A stretch of DNA of 64,000 bases from VFMC01 sp963791635 (GCA_963791635.1 CAWBTC010000018.1:434001-498000), one strand, 5' to 3'; positions 35,288 to 45,011 are shown, counted from the stretch's first letter. Notes: a model not told the origin generated them from the sequence alone. Program-made: numbers and translations.

Positions 35288-36139
35288 TTGAGCGAAGCCG
35301 CCGACACACCCGACCAGCGACAGCTCGCCCTGCAAGCCGAAGCGGTGGATACCCGCAACTGGCTCGACCAGCACGTTGCTGCACCACCCCATGTGGCCTC
35401 GAGCTTCCGGCTCGCGCATCGCCAGGTTGGCGGGCTGGTCATGACGCGAAGCGCCATCCCGTTCAGCCACTTCAACATGGTGCTGACACTCGGATGCCCA
35501 GCCACCGTCGAGCCCGGCGCTTGGGACGAGATCGAGCAGTTCTACGGCGGAGGCGAGCACTGGGTGGTGATCAACGACCACAGCGAACCGGCCGACCTCG
35601 CGACGCTGCTGGCAGCGGGAGGGTACGTACTGACCGACACATGGGATCGGGTGATCCTGCGCGGGCCGAAGCCCGAGCAATGGGCGGCACAAGCTGCGGG
35701 TGCCGAGCTCGTGACGGCGGCGAACGGCGGCGAGTGGAGCGAGTTCATCTGCCGTTGTTACGGCATGCCCGAGACCATCGCCGACTGGCTTCTCGCTCTG
35801 GTGGACCGGCCTGGATGGATCCACGCGACACGACGTGAGGGCGATCGCGCTGATGGCGCGGTCGTGATGGCCCGCAGCGCCTACGTGGACGACGGATGGG
35901 CGTGGCTCGGCATCGACGCGCCCGTGCCAGGGGTGATGGCCCCATGCTTCGACGACGACAGAGTGGTATCAGCGGCGCTGCTCATCGAGGCCGCCGCTCG
36001 CGGCGCCCACAGCTTCGTGTCCGACATCGAAGCACCCTCGGCCGACCGGCACGGCCCTGGCTACGACTGCTGGCACCAGTTGGGCCTCGAGCCCGCCTAC
36101 CTCCGGACCGTCTGGCACAAGGAACAGGTACCTGGCTGA
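35288..36139 (+). CDS. GNAT-fold acetyltransferase-like protein
   Basis: A 283-residue protein starting at TTG 35288 after a CAGGAGGC ribosome site. The second half has the GNAT-type order: WSEFICRCYGMPE, GDRADGAVVMARSAYVDDGWAWLGI (strands 4-5), a region in place of the pyrophosphate loop (SAALLIEAAARGAHSF) and a C-terminal YDCWHQLGLEPAYLRTVWHKE resembling the GNAT beta-6/7 ending. The N-terminal half resembles a degenerate second GNAT domain. The acetyl-CoA loop is weak, so catalysis is uncertain. Confidence 0.6.
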   Translation: MSEAADTPDQRQLALQAEAVDTRNWLDQHVAAPPHVASSFRLAHRQVGGLVMTRSAIPFSHFNMVLTLGCPATVEPGAWDEIEQFYGGGEHWVVINDHSEPADLATLLAAGGYVLTDTWDRVILRGPKPEQWAAQAAGAELVTAANGGEWSEFICRCYGMPETIADWLLALVDRPGWIHATRREGDRADGAVVMARSAYVDDGWAWLGIDAPVPGVMAPCFDDDRVVSAALLIEAAARGAHSFVSDIEAPSADRHGPGYDCWHQLGLEPAYLRTVWHKEQVPG

Positions 36140-36228
36140 CACTCCGAACGCTGGTCACGCGGCAGGAGTCGCGGCTGAGATGGATCGACCATCTCCGACT
36201 CGGCGGTTGAGTTGTTGACGCCCGAACG

Positions 36229-37062
36229 TCAGGTTCCGCCCGGGGCACCTGCCATCATCGCTGCGATCATGGCATCGAGTGCTTCCTGGCCGGGCTCGGT
36301 CGGCACCGTCACCGCTGCAAAGGTGCGGATCTGTTCGAACGCTGTTGCAACGTGGGATGGACCGATCACCGGGCCATGGCACCCGGCGATGGTGGTCGCT
36401 CCGAGCGACTGCAGTCGATCGACCGACCGCTGGTACTTGACGTCATCGAGCATCGCGAACCACGGGCTGACGTATTGGTGGAACATGGCCATCGATTCGA
36501 GCCAGAAGCCGGCGTCGAGGGCTTCGACGTTGTCGACCACCGACGGCATCGGCGATGCGAAACTGTCCGACCCCCACAGGACACCGGTCGTCGGATCGAA
36601 CAGGCCGCGGGTCGTGGGTGAGTCGTACACCGGCGGGCGAACGGCATACAGGATGCGGTCACCGGCCGAGAACGATTCGCCGTCACCAACCCAGCGCATC
36701 CGGAACGGCGGCACTTCCAAGGTGGCGCCCATGCGTTCCCACAAGAACCAGTTGACGACAAGGGTTGCGTTGGGAGCGGCCTGCATCAAGGCGTTGACGT
36801 TGCCGGTGTGGTCGACGTCGTCGTGGCTGATGAACACCCAGCGGATGTCTTCGGGTTCGACCAGTCCGAAGACATCTTGTAGGAAGTTGTCCTGGTTGTC
36901 CGCGAATCCTGTGTCGACCACGACCGGCTCATTTCCCCTGATGACCATCGAGTTGATCGGCACCATGACAGGGGCCGTTCCCTCTCCGACGTGATCATGG
37001 ACAACGAAGGTATCGGGTGCGATTTGCGTGGGCGTCTGTCGGGTCTTGGGTGCGTTGCGCAT
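36229..37062 (-). CDS. MBL-fold metallo-hydrolase (flavodiiron/ODP-like domain)
   Basis: A 277-residue metallo-beta-lactamase-fold protein. The diiron/zinc motif is HDDVDH (residues 80-85, H-x-[DE]-x-D-H), which with an N-terminal PINSMVIRGNEPVVVDTG resembles the oxygen-binding di-iron domain of flavodiiron proteins rather than lactamases. A late GCHGPV supplies another His ligand. There is no flavodoxin domain, and no signal peptide. The ATG at 37062 has AAAGGAG eight bases before it. It is divergent from the LLM oxidoreductase. Confidence 0.82.
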   Translation of the reverse strand: MRNAPKTRQTPTQIAPDTFVVHDHVGEGTAPVMVPINSMVIRGNEPVVVDTGFADNQDNFLQDVFGLVEPEDIRWVFISHDDVDHTGNVNALMQAAPNATLVVNWFLWERMGATLEVPPFRMRWVGDGESFSAGDRILYAVRPPVYDSPTTRGLFDPTTGVLWGSDSFASPMPSVVDNVEALDAGFWLESMAMFHQYVSPWFAMLDDVKYQRSVDRLQSLGATTIAGCHGPVIGPSHVATAFEQIRTFAAVTVPTEPGQEALDAMIAAMMAGAPGGT

Positions 37063-37244
37063 GAGTGGATCTCCTTTGTCGAGGTGTGACCACTGCATGA
37101 TCCGGGAGCTGGCTTGCAGCTCAGTTGCCGTTGGCTTGGCCAGAGGTTGCGGGCAATGGCGTGCCACTGCAAGCCGACGCCAAGGCGACCACAACCAACC
37201 CGAGAGACAACTGAGGCACCACCGCACGAAGGAGACCACTGCAG

Positions 37245-38024
37245 ATGGACCTCGGACTCGGACTTCCCCAGGTCGGCGAATTTGCCCATCCAGAAAGGCT
37301 CCGCGCTGTTGCCGCGGTCGCCGAAGAGGCAGGCTACGCATCGCTCTGGGTGTTTGACCGTCTGCTCGATCCTGTCGCCACCCTCGCAACGGTGGCGGCG
37401 GTAACCGACCGCGTTCGCATCGGCACGAATGCGCTCCTGCCACCGACCTACTGGCCGGCGTCGGTTGCCAGGTCGGCTGAATCTCTCGAGGTGATGAGCG
37501 GCGGACGATTCACCCTCGGGCTGACGCTCGATTGGTCAGCCGATGACCAGGCGGCGTCGGGATTGGATCACTCTCGACTCGGTGGGGTCGTCGACGAGGT
37601 CGTCGAACGGATCGCCCGGCTCCGACAAGGTCGCAGCCGGATCCCGATTGTGCTGGCCGCGTCAACATCGGCCGGGATGGACCGGGTGGCACGCAACGGT
37701 GACGGGTGGACACCCATCGGCATCCCGTTCGACAGGATTGGTCCGCTCTGGATGCAGATCCGTCGGCGAGCAGAAGGGTACGGGCGCGATCCAGAGTCGA
37801 TGCGTCTCGTGCTGCGCGCCCTGGTCGAGGTCAACAGCGAGACCGGCACGATCGACCGCCCTGCGTTCGTCGGGTCGCTCGACGACATCCGCGAGGACCT
37901 CGAACGAGCCAGGCAGGTCGGCGCCGACGAAGTGGTGCTCGACCTTCAGGCTTCTGCGGCCACCCTTCCCGAGCTGCTCGACCTCGCGACGTGCCTCCCC
38001 CGGTGCCCGGTCCTGGTCGGCTGA
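37245..38024 (+). CDS. LLM-class (luciferase-like) F420-type oxidoreductase
   Basis: A 259-residue TIM-barrel flavin/F420-dependent oxidoreductase. The N-terminal MDLGLGLPQVGEFAHPE, the EEAGYASLWVFDRL helix, VRIGTNALLPPTYWPASVARSAESLEVMSGGRFTLGL block and NGDGWTPIGIP are standard for the actinobacterial F420 LLM family. It is slightly short for the family (often 280-340), lacking the usual insertion near residue 110. AAGGAGACCACTGCAG precedes the ATG. It is followed 57 bp later by a PIG-L deacetylase. The substrate is unknown. Confidence 0.87.
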   Translation: MDLGLGLPQVGEFAHPERLRAVAAVAEEAGYASLWVFDRLLDPVATLATVAAVTDRVRIGTNALLPPTYWPASVARSAESLEVMSGGRFTLGLTLDWSADDQAASGLDHSRLGGVVDEVVERIARLRQGRSRIPIVLAASTSAGMDRVARNGDGWTPIGIPFDRIGPLWMQIRRRAEGYGRDPESMRLVLRALVEVNSETGTIDRPAFVGSLDDIREDLERARQVGADEVVLDLQASAATLPELLDLATCLPRCPVLVG

Positions 38025-38081
38025 CCTGCCTTCGAATCTCGACCGATCGCCACACCTCAACCAATCAGAAAGAGCCCGACG

Positions 38082-38846
38082 ATGAGCACCTTCCGCAACC
38101 CCTTGACTCGCATCCACCCCGACGACCGCTGGCTCGTGATCGTTGCGCACCCCGACGACGAAACCTTCGGATGCGGTTCCCTCATCGCCCACGCGGCGCG
38201 AGCAGGCGCTCACGTGACCGTGCTCTGCGCCACGCGCGGGGAAGCCGGTGAACGAACTCCGGAGATCGCGCCGGATGCCGACCTCGGTGCCGTACGACTC
38301 GGCGAGCTCTACGCGGCTGCCGACCTCCTTGGCGCGTCTCGTGTCGATGTGCTCAGCTACACGGACTCCGGGTTCGAGGGCGAGACGCCCGCCGGATCGC
38401 TCTGCGCAGCAACGGTCGCGGCGGTCACTGCTGACATCGAAGCGAAACTGCGCGAGATCGCACCTGACGTGATCGTGGTGCTCGACGCAAGCGACGGGCA
38501 TCGCGATCACGAGCACATTCGGGTGTGCACGCGAGATGCGGTCCGGCGGCTGAGCAACCCCAACGCCGCGCTCTTCGAGACCGGTTTGCCGAACCGACTC
38601 ATGCGGCGCTGGCTCGACGAGATGCGATCGAGCAATCCCGATGCCGCGTATCACGCCATCGATCCCGCCAACTTCGGCACGCCCGATAGCCACATCACGG
38701 ACGTGCTCGACCACAGCAGCGTTGTCGAGGTCCGCACCGCTGCGATCGCCCTCCACCGATCACAGCGCTCACCATTCGACGGCCTGAGTCCGAACCTGAC
38801 ACACGCCTTCCTCGCCGAGACCCACCTCATCCGGGTGGCTCTCTGA
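38082..38846 (+). CDS. PIG-L / LmbE family deacetylase
   Basis: A 254-residue zinc deacetylase of the family that contains MshB and Mca in mycothiol metabolism and GlcNAc-PI deacetylase. The metal motif AHPDDE spans residues 22-27 (catalytic Asp25), and the later HRDHEHI provides the second His ligand. CATRGEAGE and RLGELYAAADLLGAS are typical. A mycothiol role (for example S-conjugate amidase) is possible in an actinobacterium, but the sequence does not discriminate. It ends 62 bp before the BTAD regulator. Confidence 0.88.
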   Translation: MSTFRNPLTRIHPDDRWLVIVAHPDDETFGCGSLIAHAARAGAHVTVLCATRGEAGERTPEIAPDADLGAVRLGELYAAADLLGASRVDVLSYTDSGFEGETPAGSLCAATVAAVTADIEAKLREIAPDVIVVLDASDGHRDHEHIRVCTRDAVRRLSNPNAALFETGLPNRLMRRWLDEMRSSNPDAAYHAIDPANFGTPDSHITDVLDHSSVVEVRTAAIALHRSQRSPFDGLSPNLTHAFLAETHLIRVAL

Positions 38847-38908
38847 CACCCAAGGCGCACGGTCGATTCGTCAGGACGACCAGCGACGCTTGGTTACGAT
38901 CGCGATCG

Positions 38909-41900
38909 ATGCAGTACCACCTGCTCGGAGGACTCGCTGTCACCCACGAAGGCACGACCCTTGATCTTTCGACGCCCAAACAACGGGCGGTCCTCGCGGT
39001 GTTGCTCCTGGAACGTGACCGAGTGGTTTCGGTCGATCGCCTCATCGAACTGTTGTGGGGTGACGAGGCCGACAAGGCTCTGTCATCACTTCAGGCATAC
39101 ATCTCGCGGCTTCGATCGACGCTCGAACCACACCGCCGTCCTCGCGACCCGGCCAGGGTCCTCGTCAGTCAGCCCCCGGGCTATCGCCTCATCGTCGATC
39201 GATCCCAGGTGGATCTGTATCAGTTCGAAGACGAGACGGCCACCGGGCTCGAGTGGCTGAGGGACGGGCGGCCCGGCGACGCCCGCACGATTTTCGACTC
39301 CGCTCTGGCGCGCTGGACCGGTCCGGTTCTTCCCGAGCTCTCGTTCGAACCGTTCGTGATCTCGACGGCCAGCCGAGTGAATGGCGTCCGGGTTTCCGCG
39401 CTCGAGGGGGCGGCCGAAGCGCGCCTCGCCCTCGGCGAGCATCACGCCGTGGTGACCCTCCTCGAGGCTGAGGCAGACCGTCATCCGACCAGTGAGCGCA
39501 TGCACGGTCTCCTTGCGCTCGCCCTCTACCGCGCCGGACGGCAGGTCGACGCCCTTCGCGTCGTCGACCGGTGCCGGAAGTCGCTCATCGATACCTCCGG
39601 ACTCGATCTCGGTTCGGCTCTTCGCCAACTCGAGACCGATCTCCTTGCACAGTCGGCCACGCTCGATTGGCGACCCACTGTCAAGCCTGCCCCGATCACC
39701 GAAGCGCCGCTGACAGCACCTCCCGAGCGCCCGAACTCGACCGGGGCTGATGCCAACGACCTTGTCGGTCGCACCTACGAAAGAGGAGTACTCGAGACGG
39801 CCTTGAAGGCGGCCGAAGCGGGCCGGGGCGGCATCGCGGTCATTCTGGGCGAACCCGGCATCGGCAAGACCCGGCTGGCCGAGTCGCTCGCGGAGTCGGC
39901 GCGAAGCCGCGGCATCGCGGTCGGTTGGGCCCGATGTCCCGAGAGCCGATCGGCACCCCCGTTTTGGCCGTTGACGCAACTCGCCCACCAAATGAGCGTC
40001 GCCGGGCTCATAGAGCAAGGAGTCAGACTCGACTGGATGAGCGCCAAGGACACCGGTCAGCAGCGATTCCATCTGTACCGCTCGGTCCTTGACTCGATCG
40101 CCGCCATCGATCGTCCGCTGATCCTCGTCATCGACGACATGCAATGGGCGGACCCGGACACCCTCCGGCTCATCGAGCACATCGCCGCCGACGTCGCCTC
40201 CACGCACTGTCTCTTCGTTGCAACCCTGAGACCACCATCAGACGACCTTCCCGATGCCCTCTTCGATTGCCTTGCCGAAGTCGCTCGGGTTCCGGGCAAC
40301 GTCAGCGTCTCGCCCGGTGCGTTCAAGCCCAAGGACGTGGCGACCTGGTTGCGATGCCGTACCGATGTCGATGTGCCAGACGAGGTCGTGGCCCTCGTTC
40401 ATGACCGCACGGGCGGCAATCCGCTCTTCGTCAAGGAGTTCACTGAGTTGCTCGTCACCGAAGGCCTCCTCGACGATGCCACCTCGGCGCGACGAATGCG
40501 GGCCATCCCCCCCGGCGTGCAGTTCGTCGTCCGCCGCCGTGTCTCGGGTCTCCCGATGACCAGCCAGCAACTTCTCGCTGTCGCTGCCGTGCTCGGTCCG
40601 ACCTTCGACGTCAACGTGCTCGCCGCGACCGCTGGGTTGGCCATGGCTGATGTGCTGGCGGCCATCGGTCCGGCATTGGACGCTGGCCTCGTGATCGAAT
40701 CCGACACCGAGTTCTCGTTCTCCCACGCCCTCGTCTCCGACGCCCTCGCCGGTGAGGTCAACGCCGTTCGTCGTGCCACCATCCACGCTGCTGCGGCCCG
40801 ATCGCTTGCGAGTGTCGCTGGGCCGGGGTTCGGAGTGGAGGCCGCACGGATCGCCCATCACGCGATCGAGGGAATCCTCGCCGGCACCGGCGATCTTGCC
40901 GTCGATGCCGGCACCGCAGCGGCACGTCTCGCAGGTGCTCGGTTCGCCCATGAGGACGCTGCGGGACACTGGGCCAACGTCGCCGCCGCGCTCGCGCGCA
41001 GCCGCCCGAGCGACGCCCGATCACGCATCGATGCGCTCATTGCGCAAGCCGATGCACTGAACCGTGCTGACCAGGTCGGTGCCGCAAAGGCGCCGATTCT
41101 CGAGGCCGTCGAGTTGGCAGAAGCCATGGGCATGGTCGACTCGATGGCCCGTGCCGCTGCGCTCCTCAACCAAACGCACGTCTGGGCCAACGAGGCCTAC
41201 GGCGTTGTCGACACGCAGGTGGTTCAGGCGATCGAGCGGACCCTTGGAACGCTGAGCGACGCCGAGGAAACAAGCGCCGTCCGCGCCGTCCTTCTGGGTG
41301 CCCTCGCATCGGAATTGGTCTTCGCCGACGAGAGCCGCCATGCCGAAGCCTGCCGGCGTGCTGAAGCTGCCGCTCGTGCAGCGCAGGACCCTGTTGTCCT
41401 GGCCAGGGTGCTGAACAATCTCATGCTTCCGAACCATCCCGAGAACCTCGACGAACGACATCGTCGGTCACTCGAGATGATCGCCATCGCCGAGGCAAAC
41501 GAACTTCCGCCCGACCTGGTGTTCGCCGCCCATCACCACATGATGGAGTACCACCTTGAAACCGTTGACTTCACTCGCGCCATCGAGGCCCAGGAACGGG
41601 CCATGCGGTCGCTCGACGCGGCACCGGGATCACAACTCCTCGGGCAGCACCACTGGTTCCATTGTTCACTCGCCACCGCCACCGGCCGCTACGAGGAAGC
41701 GGCGACGCTTCTCGGCAAGGCCTTCGAGATCCATCGCCGAGGTCGTCGCTACGACGCTGACACGTTTCTCATGTCGGGTCGCTTGGCTGCGGCAATCGAC
41801 GTTGGAGGGCTCGACGAACTCCTGCCAGTGGCGATCGCGACGGCACAGTCCAGTGCCTACAACCGCCCACTCTCCGAGGCGTTGGCGTTTGCGATGCTCG

Positions 41901-42373
41901 AGCTCCGTCGATCCGACATTGCAAGGATGCTCGTCGAGCCGTTCGGCCCGTCGGCTGCGTTCCCACACGATTGGGTAACGCTCTTCTGCGCAACGGCGGC
42001 GCTCCACGTGAGAGTCGAGCTGGGCGACACCGCAGGTGCGTCGGCGGCGATGCAACCGCTGGCCGATCATCCGAATCGATGGGCGGCAGCCGGCAGTACG
42101 CCCCTCAGCATGGGTGTCGTCGACCTGGCCCTCGCCCGCCATTCGGCCTTCGAAGGCAACGACGACCTCGCCCGCAGCCAATTCGCGGAGGCAATCGGCC
42201 TCGCCGGTCGGGCTGGCGCAGTTGGCTGGCTCGCCCGCGGTCTGGTTCACCAGGGCCTCTTCCTTCGGCAAGTCGGCGACGAAAGCGGAGGACGGGCTGC
42301 TCTCGATCGAGCCCGTGAACTCGCTGTCCGACACGGCTTTCCCTACGTCATTCGTCGACTCGAAGCCGGGTGA
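38909..42373 (+). CDS. BTAD/SARP-type transcriptional regulator with AAA ATPase and TPR domains
   Basis: A 1154-residue AfsR-like regulator. Residues 1-~95 form an OmpR-type winged helix (LGGLAVTHEGTTLDLSTPKQRAVLAVLL, then DEADKALSSLQAYISRLR). Residues ~100-250 are the bacterial transcriptional activator domain (BTAD). An AAA/STAND-like ATPase follows with P-loop GEPGIGKT (314-321) and Walker B LILVIDDMQWAD. The C-terminal half (about 640-1154) is TPR-like. Such proteins act as ATP-controlled activators of neighbouring operons. It starts the operon hemerythrin, permease, ATPase, which it probably controls. Confidence 0.9.
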   Translation: MQYHLLGGLAVTHEGTTLDLSTPKQRAVLAVLLLERDRVVSVDRLIELLWGDEADKALSSLQAYISRLRSTLEPHRRPRDPARVLVSQPPGYRLIVDRSQVDLYQFEDETATGLEWLRDGRPGDARTIFDSALARWTGPVLPELSFEPFVISTASRVNGVRVSALEGAAEARLALGEHHAVVTLLEAEADRHPTSERMHGLLALALYRAGRQVDALRVVDRCRKSLIDTSGLDLGSALRQLETDLLAQSATLDWRPTVKPAPITEAPLTAPPERPNSTGADANDLVGRTYERGVLETALKAAEAGRGGIAVILGEPGIGKTRLAESLAESARSRGIAVGWARCPESRSAPPFWPLTQLAHQMSVAGLIEQGVRLDWMSAKDTGQQRFHLYRSVLDSIAAIDRPLILVIDDMQWADPDTLRLIEHIAADVASTHCLFVATLRPPSDDLPDALFDCLAEVARVPGNVSVSPGAFKPKDVATWLRCRTDVDVPDEVVALVHDRTGGNPLFVKEFTELLVTEGLLDDATSARRMRAIPPGVQFVVRRRVSGLPMTSQQLLAVAAVLGPTFDVNVLAATAGLAMADVLAAIGPALDAGLVIESDTEFSFSHALVSDALAGEVNAVRRATIHAAAARSLASVAGPGFGVEAARIAHHAIEGILAGTGDLAVDAGTAAARLAGARFAHEDAAGHWANVAAALARSRPSDARSRIDALIAQADALNRADQVGAAKAPILEAVELAEAMGMVDSMARAAALLNQTHVWANEAYGVVDTQVVQAIERTLGTLSDAEETSAVRAVLLGALASELVFADESRHAEACRRAEAAARAAQDPVVLARVLNNLMLPNHPENLDERHRRSLEMIAIAEANELPPDLVFAAHHHMMEYHLETVDFTRAIEAQERAMRSLDAAPGSQLLGQHHWFHCSLATATGRYEEAATLLGKAFEIHRRGRRYDADTFLMSGRLAAAIDVGGLDELLPVAIATAQSSAYNRPLSEALAFAMLELRRSDIARMLVEPFGPSAAFPHDWVTLFCATAALHVRVELGDTAGASAAMQPLADHPNRWAAAGSTPLSMGVVDLALARHSAFEGNDDLARSQFAEAIGLAGRAGAVGWLARGLVHQGLFLRQVGDESGGRAALDRARELAVRHGFPYVIRRLEAG

Positions 42374-42434
42374 TCCAGAGCACCGACAAGTCGACAACAA
42401 GCCACCACCAAGCCTGCGTCGTCATCGTCACACC

Positions 42435-43160
42435 ATGACCACGAAACACACCAACCATCAAGACGGACGTGCCGATCGAGCGCTCCCCGACCTGACCAGC
42501 TACCTGCAACTTCACCAAGCCCTGCGTCGAGCTCACGACCAACTCGTCTTCGGTCTGAACGATCCCGCAGCAGAGGAGGGACGACGTTCGAGAGCCCTGA
42601 ACCGTTGGTTCCGCGGATTCGCCGGCGAATTGCGGCACCACCACCACCTCGAAGACAGCGTCTTCTTTCCCGCGTTGGCTGCACGAGTACCGACGTATGC
42701 CGAGTGCTCTGCGACGGTGGAACAGGATCATCTCCGCCTTGAACGTCTCATCGATCAAACAGACCGTGCGCTCTGCCGATTGGCGCAGCGTCGGTCGGAT
42801 CCCACGGAACTCCGCGCCGCGGCGCTGGCCGTCGCCGTCGAGCTGCGCGACTTCATGGCCGCGCACATCGATTTCGAGGACCGAGACATCCTTCCGATGT
42901 TCGAGCGTCGATTCAGTGCCGACGAATACGCCGTGCTCGACGCACGAGGGCCAAAGGAGATCACCGTCCGACAGGCGATGTTCACCGTGCCCTGGTTCAT
43001 GGCAACAGTCGAGCCTGCGTCAGCAGCGAAGACGCTTCGAGAAGCTCCCCTGCCACTGAAGCTGATCTACCGCCTCACCCGTCGTCGATACGCCCGTCTT
43101 GTGCACGTCGCTTTCGGCGGGAACCCTGACCGACACCTTGGAGAGAGGGGCGCGTCATGA
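42435..43160 (+). CDS. Hemerythrin HHE-domain protein
   Basis: A 241-residue four-helix di-iron protein. Candidate ligands are in HQALRRAHDQL, the HHHHLEDSVFFPAL helix, EQDHLRLERL and HIDFEDRDILPMF, the expected H/HxxxE/H/HxxxxD pattern. Such proteins bind O2 or NO or act in iron/redox repair. The C-terminal part (PWFMATVEP, PLKLIYRLTRRRY) is an extension of unknown role. The ATG at 42435 fits homology; the frame is open further upstream. Its stop overlaps the permease start (ATGA), and it sits between regulator and exporter, so it may sense redox state for this operon. Confidence 0.85.
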   Translation: MTTKHTNHQDGRADRALPDLTSYLQLHQALRRAHDQLVFGLNDPAAEEGRRSRALNRWFRGFAGELRHHHHLEDSVFFPALAARVPTYAECSATVEQDHLRLERLIDQTDRALCRLAQRRSDPTELRAAALAVAVELRDFMAAHIDFEDRDILPMFERRFSADEYAVLDARGPKEITVRQAMFTVPWFMATVEPASAAKTLREAPLPLKLIYRLTRRRYARLVHVAFGGNPDRHLGERGAS

Positions 43161-44218
43161 TCCGCATCAGTCTCCGCGATCTGCAGTGGCGTCGGCGCCG
43201 GTTCGTGATCGTCGTGCTCGTTGCTTCGCTGGCTTTCGGGCTGGCACTCGTGATGACCGGTGTCTCGAACCAGCTTTCCCAGGAAGGCCGCAAGACTGTC
43301 GATCTGTTCGCCGCGGACCAATGGGTGGTTGCCGAGGGTGTCAGCGGGCCGTTCACCTCGTCCCAGCTGATTGATCGGCGAGCGGTCGATGTGCTGTCAA
43401 CAAGGCCCGGCGTCGAGGCCTCGAGCCCACTCCTGATCGGGCGGACAGCGATCGGGCAGACCGACGTGAACATCGTCGGCTACGACCCGTCGAGCCCGAT
43501 GCTCCCAACAAAGCTGGCCGATGCCCTCGTCGATAGCGACAGCCAGGTCGGCGCCATCGCCGACGTAACGCTCGATCGATCCGTCGGCGACGAGCTGCTC
43601 GTCGGTGGCGAGGAGGTAGAAGTCGTGGCGATCGTGCACGACACCGCCTTCTTCTTCAGTGCGCCGACCGTCTTCCTCCCACTGCCGGATGTACAGCGTC
43701 TGCTGTTCGCCGGTCAGGACGTGGCGTCGGCCGTGATGATCCGTGGCACCCTCGACCTGCCGGTTGTCGACGCCCAAGGTGGTTCGCTCAGCGTCCTCGG
43801 CAACGAGGAGGTGCGGGCCGACTTCGAACGCGTGTTGAGGAGCTCGACCGAGACCATCGGCATCGTCAACATGCTTCTCTGGTTGATGGCTGCCGGCATC
43901 GTGGCGGCAATCGTCTACGTCAGCGTGTTGGAACGAACCCGTGATTTCGCCACCCTGAAGGCAATCGGCACAACGAGTGCTGCACTTGTTCTCGGGCTCA
44001 TCACCCAAGCAGCCGTCATCTCCCTTGTGGGAGCCGCCGCCTCGATCGGCGTCAGCAAGGCCATCAGTCCGACGTTCAGCTTCCCCGTCACGGTGCCCAC
44101 CGTGGCCTACATCCGGTTGTTGGCGATCGCCTTGGTCGTCGGCATCATCGCGAGCCTGGCCGGGGTTCGCAAGATCACCAAGATCGACCCCGCTCTCGCC
44201 TTCGGAGGTGCGTCATGA
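43157..44218 (+). CDS. ABC transporter permease, FtsX/MacB type
   Basis: A 353-residue permease with one N-terminal helix (residues ~15-37), a periplasmic-type MacB core domain (~45-230) and three C-terminal helices (about 235-345). The FtsX signature appears in SVLERTRDFATLKAIGTTSAALV. This is the DevC/MacB-like topology. It overlaps the hemerythrin stop upstream and its ATPase downstream by four bases each (ATGA), so all are translationally coupled. It probably exports a lipid, peptide or membrane component. No membrane-fusion protein is present. Confidence 0.87.
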   Translation: MIRISLRDLQWRRRRFVIVVLVASLAFGLALVMTGVSNQLSQEGRKTVDLFAADQWVVAEGVSGPFTSSQLIDRRAVDVLSTRPGVEASSPLLIGRTAIGQTDVNIVGYDPSSPMLPTKLADALVDSDSQVGAIADVTLDRSVGDELLVGGEEVEVVAIVHDTAFFFSAPTVFLPLPDVQRLLFAGQDVASAVMIRGTLDLPVVDAQGGSLSVLGNEEVRADFERVLRSSTETIGIVNMLLWLMAAGIVAAIVYVSVLERTRDFATLKAIGTTSAALVLGLITQAAVISLVGAAASIGVSKAISPTFSFPVTVPTVAYIRLLAIALVVGIIASLAGVRKITKIDPALAFGGAS

Positions 44219-44895
44219 CACTCGATGTCCGCCAACTCACCATCGCCTATCACCGTGCAGCGCAGACCGTCCGACCCGTCGAGGACTTCGACCTGACGGT
44301 GGCACGGGGGGAGCTCGTCCTCTTGCACGGCCCCAGCGGATGTGGAAAGACCACGCTGCTCAGTGCCATCGCTGGGTTGCTCACACCGCAGTCGGGATCG
44401 ATCCGCTTGGACGGCCACGAGGTGGTCGGTCTCCGGGGTGCGTCGCTCCTCGAGCATCGACGCAACCGCGTTGGGATGGTGTTCCAGTCGTTCAACCTGC
44501 TTGCCAGTCTCTCCGCCGAAGAGAACGTCGCCGTCCCGCTCTCCCATCGTGGGATGTCTCATCGGGCGGCGCGAACGAGCGCTCGTGCGCTTCTGGCCCA
44601 GCTCGATATGGAGCATCGCAGCAACCACCGACCCGGGGAACTCTCCGGAGGGCAACAACAGCGCGTGGCGATCGCGCGGGCCCTGGCCGCGAACCCGCCC
44701 GTGTTGCTCGCTGATGAGCCAACGGCTCATCTCGACCGAACTCAGGTCGACGCCGTCTGTACGACGTTCCGCAGCATCGCCGATGCCGGCAGAATCGTGA
44801 TCATCTCGACCCACGATGACCGACTCAACATGGTGGCCGATCGAATCGTCCAACTTCAGCAGACCGCCAATGACCGGGTGCTGGCGGCGGTCTAG
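44215..44895 (+). CDS. ABC transporter ATP-binding protein (MacB/LolD-like)
   Basis: A 226-residue ATPase. It has Walker A GPSGCGKTT, Q-loop VFQSFNLL, signature LSGGQQQR, Walker B VLLADEPTAHLD and the H-loop STHDD, all intact. The VGMVFQSFNLLASLSAEENV block marks the LolD/MacB subfamily that pairs with FtsX-type permeases. It overlaps the permease gene by four bases and ends the operon. Confidence 0.93.
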   Translation: MTLDVRQLTIAYHRAAQTVRPVEDFDLTVARGELVLLHGPSGCGKTTLLSAIAGLLTPQSGSIRLDGHEVVGLRGASLLEHRRNRVGMVFQSFNLLASLSAEENVAVPLSHRGMSHRAARTSARALLAQLDMEHRSNHRPGELSGGQQQRVAIARALAANPPVLLADEPTAHLDRTQVDAVCTTFRSIADAGRIVIISTHDDRLNMVADRIVQLQQTANDRVLAAV

Positions 44896-44911
44896 CTCGA
44901 TGCTCGGCACA

Positions 44912-45010
44912 GCCGTCGCCGGACTCGATCGACTCGATCCCTCCCGGCCGAGGTCGAGATCGTGATCGAGCGGGCATGCCCGGTGCTCGCACAACAACTG
45001 CGCCTGCTTG
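44912..45010 (-). pseudogene. Mosaic remnant of a cytochrome P450 gene
   Basis: Three short blocks that match the intact P450 gene at 48855-50231 lie collapsed together in the same order. They are QAQLLCEHR (near 45005-44978), ACP-DLDL-like (near 44977-44950) and, after a frame change, IESIESGDG (near 44946-44920). At DNA level the shared run GGTGCTCGCACAACAACTG occurs here and at about 49338-49356. Hundreds of codons between the blocks are gone. The blocks resemble, but are not identical to, the intact gene, suggesting decay of a paralogue. It lies between the convergent ABC ATPase and ArsR-rhodanese stops. Confidence 0.75.
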
Positions 45011-45011
45011 A

